Source: Deltaproteobacteria bacterium
Lineage (GTDB): Bacteria; Myxococcota; UBA727; VGSZ01
Assembly (NCBI GenBank): GCA_016177705.1
Contig: JACOUT010000009.1
Location: 112,057 to 176,056 of the forward strand
DNA: 64,000 nt
Direction: 5' to 3'
Part shown: positions 37,583 through 45,103 of the stretch, one piece after another
How the letters are laid out: each line of letters begins with the position of its first letter
Numbering within the stretch: the stretch's first letter is position 1
Position numbers and translations under genes: made by a program
The notes under the pieces: model-generated
What the model saw: the letters and a program-made list of their open reading frames with translations, nothing else
Database searches by the model: none
Told to the model about the DNA's origin: nothing

Positions 37583-39433
37583 GTGACCGACACCGGGGAG
37601 ACCACGACCGCCAGCCCGCGCCCTTCGACGGCAGCGTGGATCGCGTCGGCGTTCGCGTCCACGCTCCGCGGCCGTCTGATCCTGTTGGTCAGCTTCGCCA
37701 CGGTGCCCGCGATCCTGTTCATCTTCCTCGCGGCCGAGCGCGAGCGCTCCGCCGCGATGACCCGCATGGAGACTGAGGCGCGTCACCTCGGCAGCTTGGC
37801 GTCTCGGGAGCATGCGCACGAGCTCAACGGTGGCCGGAGCCTTTTGCGTAGGCTTGGCAAGACCCTCGCGTGCGAACCGCGACCTACGGCGCCGTTGGTG
37901 TGCCCCGACTACCTGGAAGCGCTGTTGAGCGGCTTTCCGCAGTTCGCCAACATCGGCGTCGCGTCGCCTACTGGCGACGTCCTGTGCAGCGCCGCACCGC
38001 TCACGCGCGTGGCGACCCTACGGGAGAACACCGCCTTCGAGCGCGCGTTCGAATCCACGGTGGTGGAGACCGGCACCTACACGCTCGGCTTCGTCGGGCG
38101 CCCCGTGCTGCATCAGGCCTACGCGGTGCGTGACCCAGCGGGGGAGGTGTGCAGCGTCGCCTTCGTCGCCGTCGAGCTCGGCTGGCTCGACCAACTGGCG
38201 CAACAGGCCAACCTGCCGGCCGACTACTCGTTGCTCATCGCCGACCGCGAGGGGCACCTGCTCGCCCACTCCGGCGGCGGATCGGGGGACTTCGTGGCAG
38301 AGCAGGGGAGGATCAACCCGGCGCTCGCCGACACCCTCCATCGACCGCACGGCGCCGTGCTCGACATCGGCGTGCCCTCCTCACCACGCTACTTCGTTGC
38401 AACACCCATGACCGACATGACGGGTGTCTTCGTGATCGCCGGGCTACCGTACGGCCGCGTGCGGGCGACGGCGGACCTTGCCTTCTATCGCACGCTGATC
38501 GGGCTCGTGCTCGTCACCGTCTTCGCCATCGTCGCCGCCATGCTCGCAGCCGAGTTTTCAGTTTTACGCGTGTTGCGCGCGTTGACGCGGGCGGTGCGCC
38601 GCTTCGGCGCCGGCGACCTGTCGGCGCGCGCGCCCATTCCCGGCAGCCATGGCGAGTTGCGCGAGCTGGCGGTCTCGTTCGGTAACATGGCGGACTCGCT
38701 GGCGGTGCGGCAGCAGGAGGCTCGCGACGCGCAAGATCGGTTGCGCGCGCTCTCCCACCGGCTGCAAACCGTGCGCGACGAAGAGGCCGGCCGCATCGCG
38801 CGCGAGCTCCACGACGAGCTCGGGCAGATGCTCACGGGCCTCAAGATGGACTTGGCGCGCGTGCGCCGCCTGTGCACCGCCGAAGGCGTTGAAGGCGGCA
38901 GCCTGCGCGCGCTCGAGGACATGAACACGCACGTTGACGGCGCGATCGACTCGGTGCGGCGAATCTCGTCCGAGCTTCACCCGCCAGTGCTGGACCGGCT
39001 CGGGCTCGGGGCGGCGCTCGACTGGCTGGCGCGCGACCGCGAGGAGAAGGCGGGCCTCGCCATCCCGCTCCACATCGAGGGCCTCAAGGAGCCGGTCGAG
39101 ACCCTGGTCGCGACCACCGTGTTCCGCGTGATGCAGGAAGCGCTGACCAACGTCATCCGTCACGCAGGCGCCTCGGTGGTGACGGTGGACCTCGTCGAGC
39201 GCGACGACGCCCTGACGCTGACCATCCACGACGACGGTAGGGGTATCGATGCGGCCGCGGCAGAGGGCCCCCGCTCGCTCGGCATCCTCGGCATGCACGA
39301 GCGCGCCCGCTTGATCGGAGGCTCGCTGACGGTGCGTGGAGCCCCTGGCGCAGGAACCACCATCACCTTGACCATCCCGCGGCGACCCACGGAGCCACGC
39401 GAGCCCACGACCGCGAAGGAGTCGACTCCATGA
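37583..39433 (+). CDS. NarX-type membrane sensor histidine kinase
   Basis: 616 residues, GTG start. One helix at ~30-52 ('LILLVSFATVPAILFIFLAAE'), an extracytoplasmic sensor domain (~55-295) of the Cache type, a second helix (~297-325, 'TLIGLVLVTVFAIVAAMLAAE'), HAMP, then a HisKA_3/HATPase kinase: phospho-acceptor His in 'RELHDELGQMLTGLK' and ATP-binding 'DDGRGI' and 'GILGMHERA'. The sensor domain contains three Cys, in LACEPR, LVCPDY and VLCSAA. Its stop overlaps the response-regulator start by 4 bases. A perfect 12-bp palindrome (CACGGCGCCGTG, 37549-37560) lies just upstream. Confidence 0.93.
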   Translation: MTDTGETTTASPRPSTAAWIASAFASTLRGRLILLVSFATVPAILFIFLAAERERSAAMTRMETEARHLGSLASREHAHELNGGRSLLRRLGKTLACEPRPTAPLVCPDYLEALLSGFPQFANIGVASPTGDVLCSAAPLTRVATLRENTAFERAFESTVVETGTYTLGFVGRPVLHQAYAVRDPAGEVCSVAFVAVELGWLDQLAQQANLPADYSLLIADREGHLLAHSGGGSGDFVAEQGRINPALADTLHRPHGAVLDIGVPSSPRYFVATPMTDMTGVFVIAGLPYGRVRATADLAFYRTLIGLVLVTVFAIVAAMLAAEFSVLRVLRALTRAVRRFGAGDLSARAPIPGSHGELRELAVSFGNMADSLAVRQQEARDAQDRLRALSHRLQTVRDEEAGRIARELHDELGQMLTGLKMDLARVRRLCTAEGVEGGSLRALEDMNTHVDGAIDSVRRISSELHPPVLDRLGLGAALDWLARDREEKAGLAIPLHIEGLKEPVETLVATTVFRVMQEALTNVIRHAGASVVTVDLVERDDALTLTIHDDGRGIDAAAAEGPRSLGILGMHERARLIGGSLTVRGAPGAGTTITLTIPRRPTEPREPTTAKESTP

Positions 39434-40071
39434 GGATCCTGATCGCGGACGATCACTCGATCGTGCGGACCGGCTTGAAACGAATGCTCGAAGGCGAGTT
39501 TCCCGATGTCGTGGTTGGGGAGGCGACCACGTCCCGCGAGCTGCTGCAGGCGGTCAAGGCCGCCGAATGGGACGTGCTGATCCTCGACGTCGCGCTCGGA
39601 GCGGAGAGTGGCCTCAGCGCGCTGCCGCGGCTCAAGGAGGTGCGGCCCAACCTACCGGTCATCATGCTGTCGATGTACGGCGAACGGCAGTTCGTCATGC
39701 GTGCGCTCGCGGAAGGCGCCTCCGCGTACCTGACCAAGGAGCAGGCCGCCGACGAGGAGCTGTTCCGCGCCATCCGCACGGTCCGCACCGGCCGACGCTA
39801 CCTGGGCGAGGCACTGGCAGAGCAGCTCGCCGACCACCTCGCAGGGGGCAAGGCTGCCAAGCCCGGCAGCCCCCACGAGTCGTTGTCGTCGAGAGAGCTC
39901 GAGGTGTTTCTGCTGCTCGCCGCCGCGAAGTCGGTGACGGAGATCGCCGAGCGGCTCGACCTCAGCGTCAAGACCGTCAGCACCTACCGCACCCGCATCC
40001 TGGAGAAGATGGGGCTCGAGTCCACTGCCGAGATCATCCAGTACGCGGTGCGCAATGGGCTGGTCGGCTGA
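39430..40071 (+). CDS. NarL/LuxR-type response regulator
   Basis: 213 residues. Receiver domain 1-120 with acidic pocket DD near residues 8-9, phosphoacceptor Asp in 'DVLILDVALG' (~54) and Lys in 'YLTKEQ' (~104). A C-terminal LuxR-type helix-turn-helix, 'LSSRELEVFLLLAAAKSVTEIAERLDLSVKTVSTYRTRILEKMG' (in part), begins at ~148. It is translationally coupled to the sensor kinase and lies directly upstream of the FNT channel gene. Its natural targets include the three dyads described at 40086, 41112 and 41615, by inference. Confidence 0.95.
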   Translation: MRILIADDHSIVRTGLKRMLEGEFPDVVVGEATTSRELLQAVKAAEWDVLILDVALGAESGLSALPRLKEVRPNLPVIMLSMYGERQFVMRALAEGASAYLTKEQAADEELFRAIRTVRTGRRYLGEALAEQLADHLAGGKAAKPGSPHESLSSRELEVFLLLAAAKSVTEIAERLDLSVKTVSTYRTRILEKMGLESTAEIIQYAVRNGLVG

Positions 40072-40085
40072 CGATTGACGGCCCT

Positions 40086-40103
40086 TGTAGGAGAAACTCC
40101 GAT
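40086..40103. promoter_or_regulatory. Dyad site A upstream of the FNT gene
   Basis: TGTAGGAGAAACTCCGAT has half-sites TGTAGG and CCGAT separated by 7 bases. The inner part GGAGAAACTCC is a perfect palindrome. The same GTnGG-N7-CCGAY form recurs at 41112 and 41615. Proposed binding site for the adjacent NarL-type regulator. Confidence 0.5.
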
Positions 40104-40237
40104 GGCAGTGCGGGCACGCTTCCTACGGCACGGTAGGCCGTGTCTGGATACTCGGCGGCGCAATGCGCCGGCATCCTCGCCGTTGGTCCCTTGCTCGACG
40201 CTCCGTCGAGCGCCGCGGGCCCATCGCGGTGCACCGA

Positions 40238-41107
40238 ATGGACAACGTCACACCCGCTGATCTCGTCGAGGCGACCGTCGCCGCCGCGGCCAAGAAGGCC
40301 CACCTGGGCGTCACGGACATGGTGCTGCGCGGCACGATGTCGGGCGCGATCCTCGGCATCGCGACGTCCTTGGTGTTCGTGGTGTTGGCGCAGGGCCTGC
40401 CGGCAATCGTCGGCGCGCTTCTCTTCCCGGTCGGCTTCGTCATCCTGGTGCTGCTCGGGCTCGAGCTCGTTACCGGCAACTTCGCGCTCATGCCGCAAGC
40501 GGTGGCCGCGGGCCGGATCAGCATCGTCGAGCTCGGGCGCTCGTGGCTCTGGGTATACGTCGGCAACCTGATAGGCAGCCTCGGGTATGCGGTGTTGTTC
40601 TGGTTCGCCGTCACCTACGCCGGCCACGACGACGGTGGCCAGCTTGCCGAGGTCACACGCGCCATCGCGACCAAGAAGACCATCGCCTACGTGCACCACG
40701 GCGCTCCCGGCTGGACTGCGTCGTTGGTCAAGGCGGTGCTGTGCAACTGGATGGTGACGATCGGGACGGTGCTCGCCTTCGTCTCGCGTTCGACCGTCGG
40801 GAAGATCACGGCGATGTGGCTGCCCATCACCATCTTCTTTGCGCACGGCTACGAGCACTCCGTCGTCAACATGTTCGTCATCCCGACCGGCATGCTGATG
40901 GGCGCGGACATCAGCGTCTCGGACTGGTGGCTGTGGAACCAGATCCCCGTAACGGTCGGCAACATCATTGGTGGCGGCGTTTTCACCGGCTTGGCGCTGT
41001 GGTTCACGCACGGACGTTCCGCTCGTGCGACGATACCCACCCCAGCCCACGACGTCGCCGGCGTGGCGACGGACGTGCCGCGGCTCGCCGACGTCCGTAG
41101 CGCCTGA
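40238..41107 (+). CDS. Formate/nitrite-transporter (FNT/FocA) family channel
   Basis: About 289 residues with six transmembrane helices. Start 40238 ('MDNVTPADLVEATV') matches the family N-terminus; longer frames add a basic, non-conserved stretch. 'LRGTMSGAILGI', 'LELVTGNFALMP' and 'LCNWMVTIGT' match the FNT pore: the GNF motif and the central His in 'FAHGYEHSVVNMF' are the residues that gate formate, nitrite, lactate or hydrosulfide. The exact anion is not decided by sequence. A C-terminal tail of ~30 residues is polar. It follows the two-component genes in the same direction. Confidence 0.92.
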   Translation: MDNVTPADLVEATVAAAAKKAHLGVTDMVLRGTMSGAILGIATSLVFVVLAQGLPAIVGALLFPVGFVILVLLGLELVTGNFALMPQAVAAGRISIVELGRSWLWVYVGNLIGSLGYAVLFWFAVTYAGHDDGGQLAEVTRAIATKKTIAYVHHGAPGWTASLVKAVLCNWMVTIGTVLAFVSRSTVGKITAMWLPITIFFAHGYEHSVVNMFVIPTGMLMGADISVSDWWLWNQIPVTVGNIIGGGVFTGLALWFTHGRSARATIPTPAHDVAGVATDVPRLADVRSA

Positions 41108-41111
41108 CACG

Positions 41112-41130
41112 CGTCGGACAAATACCGACG
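41112..41130. promoter_or_regulatory. Dyad site B upstream of the small membrane protein gene
   Basis: CGTCGGACAAATACCGACG is a perfect 6-bp inverted repeat (CGTCGG/CCGACG) with a 7-base spacer. It lies in the 177 bases between the FNT stop and the small gene, and shares the GGAC-AA-ACCGAC core with site C. Confidence 0.55.
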
Positions 41131-41284
41131 CCGGCAGCATCATCATTCGCACAACGCCCTAGGACGCCCGCGGATACCGCGGAGAAACGATCGGAGGCAT
41201 CCTTTCCTCACTATGAACGCAACCGCATCAACACACCCAGTTCCTGCCACGGACATTCCCTCGTCGCCCGAGTGGAGGTTGACA

Positions 41285-41584
41285 ATGGCTCCGGTCGTCT
41301 CAGCTCCGCACCCGCCGCTCTCGCGCGCAGAGGCATTGCAGCACCGTGGCAGGCGAATGGTCGTGGTCGGCTACGTCGTCACCATGGTCGCCGTCGTGCT
41401 GTACTGCGTGGCGTGCCTCTCCGGTGGGCTGAGCGCCGACATGGGGGATCTGCTGCTGCAGAATGCGGTCCCCTTCGGTCGGGCCACCCTCGCTCTGCTC
41501 GGACTGGGAACCGCCAGCTGGGTCATCGGCTCGTTCACCTACCTGCGGGGCGCCATGGACGCCGAGGTCGATCAGGGGCAGTAG
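41285..41584 (+). CDS. Small two-helix membrane protein
   Basis: About 99 residues with two predicted membrane helices ('MVVVGYVVTMVAVVLYCVACL' and 'ATLALLGLGTASWVIGSFTYL', approximate). The start at 41285 is preferred because GGAGG lies 6 bases before its ATG; an in-frame ATG at 41213 has only a distant Shine-Dalgarno and would add 24 polar residues. No family is recognised. Its position between the FNT and TDT channels, with the same operator-like dyads, suggests an accessory subunit of one of these channels. Confidence 0.7.
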   Translation: MAPVVSAPHPPLSRAEALQHRGRRMVVVGYVVTMVAVVLYCVACLSGGLSADMGDLLLQNAVPFGRATLALLGLGTASWVIGSFTYLRGAMDAEVDQGQ

Positions 41585-41614
41585 CGCGTAGCCCACGGCT
41601 CGAGCATCCCTGGT

Positions 41615-41633
41615 CGTAGGACGAACACCGACA
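41615..41633. promoter_or_regulatory. Dyad site C upstream of the TDT gene
   Basis: CGTAGGACGAACACCGACA matches site B at 14 of 19 positions and site A in both half-sites. A second copy of the outer half-site, TCCTACG, occurs inverted at 41656-41662. It stands about 50 bases before the TDT gene start. Confidence 0.5.
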
Positions 41634-41680
41634 AGGGGCTGCTGTTCCATCCTACGTACCCATCAGACGCGGGTGGATAG

Positions 41681-42883
41681 ATGCCTGACGGGATCCTCAC
41701 TACCGTGCATGGTGTGGAGGCCAGCGCCTCAATCTCAAGAGGTATGGCCGGACGGCTACGCCGCCACGTCAGTGAGCGGCTCGCGGCGCTGCACCCGGCC
41801 TACTTCGCCATGTCGATGGCTACGGGGATCGTATCCATCGCGAGTCACGTCATGGGCTTGCATGGCCTGTCGACGTTCCTCTTCTGGGTGAACGTAGTGG
41901 CGTACGTTTCGCTGTGGAGTACCACGGCCGCGCGTGTGATCCTGTTTCGCAAACAGTTCCTCGCCGACTGGGCCAGTCACCAGCGTGGCCCGGGCTTCTT
42001 CACCTCGGTGGCGGCGACGTCGGTGCTCGGCTCGCAGTTCGTGCTGCTGCGGCATGCGATGGACATCGCGTTCGGCCTGTGGATTGTGGCGCTGCTACTC
42101 TGGGTGATCTGCACGTACACCGTCTTCGTCGCACTCAGCATCCGCGAAGACAAGCCGACGCTGGCCGAGGGCATCAACGGCGGCTGGCTGGTGGGCGTGG
42201 TCGCCACACAGTCCATCTGCACGTTGGGCTGCTTCGTTCTGCCGGAGCGTCTCGGTGATCGCGACGCCGCGCTCTTCTTCCTCACGTCGTTTTGGCTGTG
42301 CGGCGGCATGCTCTACATCTGGATGATCTCGCTGATCTTCTACCGCTACACCTTCTTCCGGTTCGCGCCCGGGGACTTCATGCCGCCCTACTGGATCAAC
42401 ATGGGCGCGATGGCGATCTCGACGCTGGCTGGCACCGCGCTCGTTGCCGCCACGGGCGACTCGCCGATGATGGTCTCGCTTCGTCCCTTCGTGAAGGGCT
42501 TTACGATTCTCTACTGGGCAACCGCGACCTGGTGGATTCCGATGTTGGTCATCCTCGGTGTATGGCGCCACGCCGTGCGCCACGTGAAGTTCACCTACGA
42601 CCCGCTGTATTGGGGCCTGGTGTTCCCGCTCGGCATGTACTGCGTCTGCACGTACCGCCTGGTAGAGACGTTCGAGTTGCCCTTCCTGGCCTGGATCTCG
42701 AGGGGCTTCATCATCATGGCGATCATCGCGTGGGTGTTCGCCTTCTCGGGTCTGGTAAGTCGCTTCTTCTACGTGATCCTGATGGCGGCGCGCGCGATGC
42801 GGCCACCATCGACGGCGGTTGCGGCAGCGGCGCCCACGTTCGTCGGCCTCGAGCGGCCGAACGTCGATCAAGCGTCCGTTTGA
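41681..42883 (+). CDS. TDT/TehA-SLAC1-type anion channel or dicarboxylate transporter
   Basis: 400 residues, about ten transmembrane helices. 'LHPAYFAMSMATGIVSIASH' at the start is the family signature (HPAYFAMVMATGI in relatives), and central helices include 'ICTLGCFVLPERLG' and 'LYIWMISLIFYRYTFFRF'. Members include tellurite-resistance TehA, yeast malate and sulfite exporters, and plant SLAC1, all anion conductors; the substrate cannot be fixed here. An alternative start at 41744 has a closely spaced purine run. Two palindromes follow the stop. Confidence 0.88.
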   Translation: MPDGILTTVHGVEASASISRGMAGRLRRHVSERLAALHPAYFAMSMATGIVSIASHVMGLHGLSTFLFWVNVVAYVSLWSTTAARVILFRKQFLADWASHQRGPGFFTSVAATSVLGSQFVLLRHAMDIAFGLWIVALLLWVICTYTVFVALSIREDKPTLAEGINGGWLVGVVATQSICTLGCFVLPERLGDRDAALFFLTSFWLCGGMLYIWMISLIFYRYTFFRFAPGDFMPPYWINMGAMAISTLAGTALVAATGDSPMMVSLRPFVKGFTILYWATATWWIPMLVILGVWRHAVRHVKFTYDPLYWGLVFPLGMYCVCTYRLVETFELPFLAWISRGFIIMAIIAWVFAFSGLVSRFFYVILMAARAMRPPSTAVAAAAPTFVGLERPNVDQASV

Positions 42884-42884
42884 C

Positions 42885-42929
42885 CCGTGACGACGTCACG
42901 GCATCGTTCATCCGTCGCCAAGGTTGGCG
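42885..42929. terminator. Two successive inverted repeats between convergent genes
   Basis: CCGTGACGACGTCACGG (42885-42901, 8-bp arms, one central base) begins two bases after the TDT stop, and CGCCAAGGTTGGCG (42916-42929) follows. No T-tract is seen. Between the TDT gene and the convergent glycosidase-like gene they probably act as a bidirectional terminator; the first could also bind a protein. Confidence 0.5.
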
Positions 42930-43028
42930 CAACGTCGAGCATGCCCAGGCCGGCTGAAAACCGGGAATCCGAATGGGAGGCGACGGGCGCTCTCGCCACC
43001 TGCTTCTGGGCCGAAGGACCGGAGCAGG

Positions 43029-44492
43029 TCAGGGCGGCGTGATCGGCCGACTCACCGTGAGCGCAGCCTGGCCGCGCAACACGCGCGTCGCCGCGCCGGC
43101 GAGCCGCAGGTACCAGTCGCTCGGCAGCGCCTCGCCGTCGGCGTCGAGCGAGAGGAAGGCGCCGGTGGTCGGCTCCATCGAATGCGTCTCGGCCACCTTG
43201 AAGATGGCGGTGCCCTCGTCCACCTCGTCGAACATGGCGCCGAAGTACGTGTCGGCCCCCGCGCTCTTGGCCTCGTAGAACTGCGTCCACCAGAAGCGCC
43301 CGCCGCGCCGCGGGATCATGTTCTCCGCGGTGCCGCGAAACAGGTTGGCCCACGAGAACCCCGGGAAGATCACCGGCATGAAGCGCCGTCCCGCCGCGTG
43401 CGCTGCGGCGACGTCGGCGTCCATCACGTCGTCGCGGTAGGCACGTGCGCTCGCCTCGTCGTCGAAGCGCCCCACCAGCCAAGGGCTGATGACGTCGTAG
43501 CGGCGGTAGACTGCGGCCCACGCGGCGTCGGTCGACGAGTCGGCGGTCAGCGTGCGCCAGCGCGAGGGCACGCCGCCGATGACGAAGGCGCGCGCGCTCG
43601 CCGGAGCGTCCTGTTGCAGCCAGTCGAGCAAGGAGTTCGCTTGCGCGGGGGTGCCAACGCGGTCGTTGAAGCCGAAGCCCCAGACGCCGACCACCGGCCG
43701 CCCCTCGTGGTGCAGGTAGCGCTCCGACGCCAACACACCGGCCGCCTCGAGCGCGCTCCAGTGCTCAATGATGCGCGCGCCGATCTCGGCCTCGGGCGCA
43801 CCCGAGATGTCGTACATGACGGCCCAGGTGCGGCCGTGCGCCTCGGCGCCGGCGCGCACGTTGTCGAGCACGCCGTCGCGGAAGGCGCGCGGCGCGCTCC
43901 CCTGCTCGAGCTCGACGACGAACTCCTGCAACAGCACGCCGTCGAGGCCGTGTTCCTTCATCCAGGAGAAGTGGCGATCGACGGTGGCCGCGTTCCACGC
44001 GGAGTAGAGCCCGGCGTTGGCACCGTCGACCATGGACATCGAGGTAGGGCACAGCTCCGCGGCGTCGAGCTCGCGCGTGTCCGGCCACATCTCGAAGCTG
44101 ACGTTGTCGGGGGCCGGCGTGACGCCCGGCGACCAGTGGCGCCAGCCGTCGCCTGCCTGATCGAGCGGTGAGCCGTCGCCCTCACAGGCGAACCAGCCCT
44201 GGTAGCCGAACAGCAAACGGTCATCGAGCGTCGTGGCGTCGACCACCTCGGGCGGCTGCGTGCCGGCGTCGGTGCCGGGATCGCCGACGACCGGCAGCTC
44301 CGCGAGGCCGGTGCCGATCTCGTCGTCGCCGGGCGCGCCGGCGTCCCGCTCCCCGCCGCCGTCACCGGCGTCGATGGTCGTGTCCAACCCACCGTCGCCC
44401 ACGTCGTCGGGACCGTCGGCAGTGACGGGTGGGCAGCCGGCCGCGACGATGACGAGCGAGCACAGGCCGGCGACGACGAGCACGGCGCGCAT
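43029..44492 (-). CDS. Lipoprotein with GH99/GH71-like glycosidase domain
   Basis: 487 residues. The start at 44492 gives a clear leader ending VAAGC (Cys20); the longer frame to 44543 lacks a leader. A Gly/Asp/Thr-rich linker runs to ~80. The domain then follows the bacterial GH99/GH71-like pattern: 'LLFGYQGWFACEGDGSP', 'GWRHWSPG', 'VDRHFSWMKEHGLDGVLLQEF' (in part), 'GFSWANLF' and 'RFWWTQFYEAKSAGADTYFGAMFDEVDEGTAIF' (in part), with the Asp/Glu pair near 'FDEVDEG' as likely acids. The family includes endo-alpha-mannosidases and mannanases. Exact linkage is unknown. The enzyme is predicted to be surface anchored. Confidence 0.78.
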   Translation of the reverse strand: MRAVLVVAGLCSLVIVAAGCPPVTADGPDDVGDGGLDTTIDAGDGGGERDAGAPGDDEIGTGLAELPVVGDPGTDAGTQPPEVVDATTLDDRLLFGYQGWFACEGDGSPLDQAGDGWRHWSPGVTPAPDNVSFEMWPDTRELDAAELCPTSMSMVDGANAGLYSAWNAATVDRHFSWMKEHGLDGVLLQEFVVELEQGSAPRAFRDGVLDNVRAGAEAHGRTWAVMYDISGAPEAEIGARIIEHWSALEAAGVLASERYLHHEGRPVVGVWGFGFNDRVGTPAQANSLLDWLQQDAPASARAFVIGGVPSRWRTLTADSSTDAAWAAVYRRYDVISPWLVGRFDDEASARAYRDDVMDADVAAAHAAGRRFMPVIFPGFSWANLFRGTAENMIPRRGGRFWWTQFYEAKSAGADTYFGAMFDEVDEGTAIFKVAETHSMEPTTGAFLSLDADGEALPSDWYLRLAGAATRVLRGQAALTVSRPITPP

Positions 44493-44577
44493 GGCGCGAG
44501 CGTGCGGGGTGCACCTCGAGGCGTCAAGGGACGTAGGCGGCAAACACGGACCGTGACCTCGGGGAAACGAGCCGGCG

Positions 44578-45030
44578 TCAGCCGGCGCCGCGCTCGAGCT
44601 CCGCGCGCACCAGCTTCACCATGCGCGCGTAGTCGGTGCGCACCCAGTCGGCGGCCTTGAGCGTGCGTACGTCCTGGTTGCGCGACACGCGGTCGAACGC
44701 GCGCTCGACGGCGCGCAGGCACCCTGACGTGACGCCGAGACGAGCGGCCGCCGCGTGCTGCACCGCGCGGTTTGACACCCAGAAGCCGGCCACGGCCGCG
44801 GGCATGAGCGCGAGCCCGGCGAACCACGCGATCGGCGTCAGCGCGATCGCGAGCGCGGCGGTGGCCGCGGCGCCCACCGCGCCCACCGCCACCGTGCGCG
44901 CGTTGAAGCTCGTCAGCAGCTCCAGCAGTTGCTCGTCGTCGAGCTGCCGCGGATCGTCGATGGCGCGCCGCGGCGCGGTCGCGGTTGCCGTCGCGAGCGC
45001 CAGCGTCGGTTCGGTGGGTTGGTGCGTCAT
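44578..45030 (-). CDS. Small membrane-associated hypothetical protein
   Basis: About 150 residues. The Ala/Thr-rich N-terminus precedes two hydrophobic segments ('VGAVGAAATAALAIALTPIAWFAGLALMPAAVAGFW', in pieces), then a basic soluble tail. The ATG at 45030 has GGAGG about 12 bases upstream; a GTG at 45057 would place GGAGG inside the gene. No family is recognised. It lies between the glycosidase-like gene and rpoN on the minus strand. Confidence 0.55.
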   Translation of the reverse strand: MTHQPTEPTLALATATATAPRRAIDDPRQLDDEQLLELLTSFNARTVAVGAVGAAATAALAIALTPIAWFAGLALMPAAVAGFWVSNRAVQHAAAARLGVTSGCLRAVERAFDRVSRNQDVRTLKAADWVRTDYARMVKLVRAELERGAG

Positions 45031-45103
45031 CGAGCCGACCGACCTCCGGATTTGCACGACATTTCTGGAGTACGGTCTACCGACAGCGCTCGCGCCGTCG
45101 CCC

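Noticed and set aside
41213..41284. Upstream start for the two-helix membrane protein
   Set aside because: The ATG at 41285 has GGAGG at perfect distance; the earlier ATG has only a distant one and adds polar residues.
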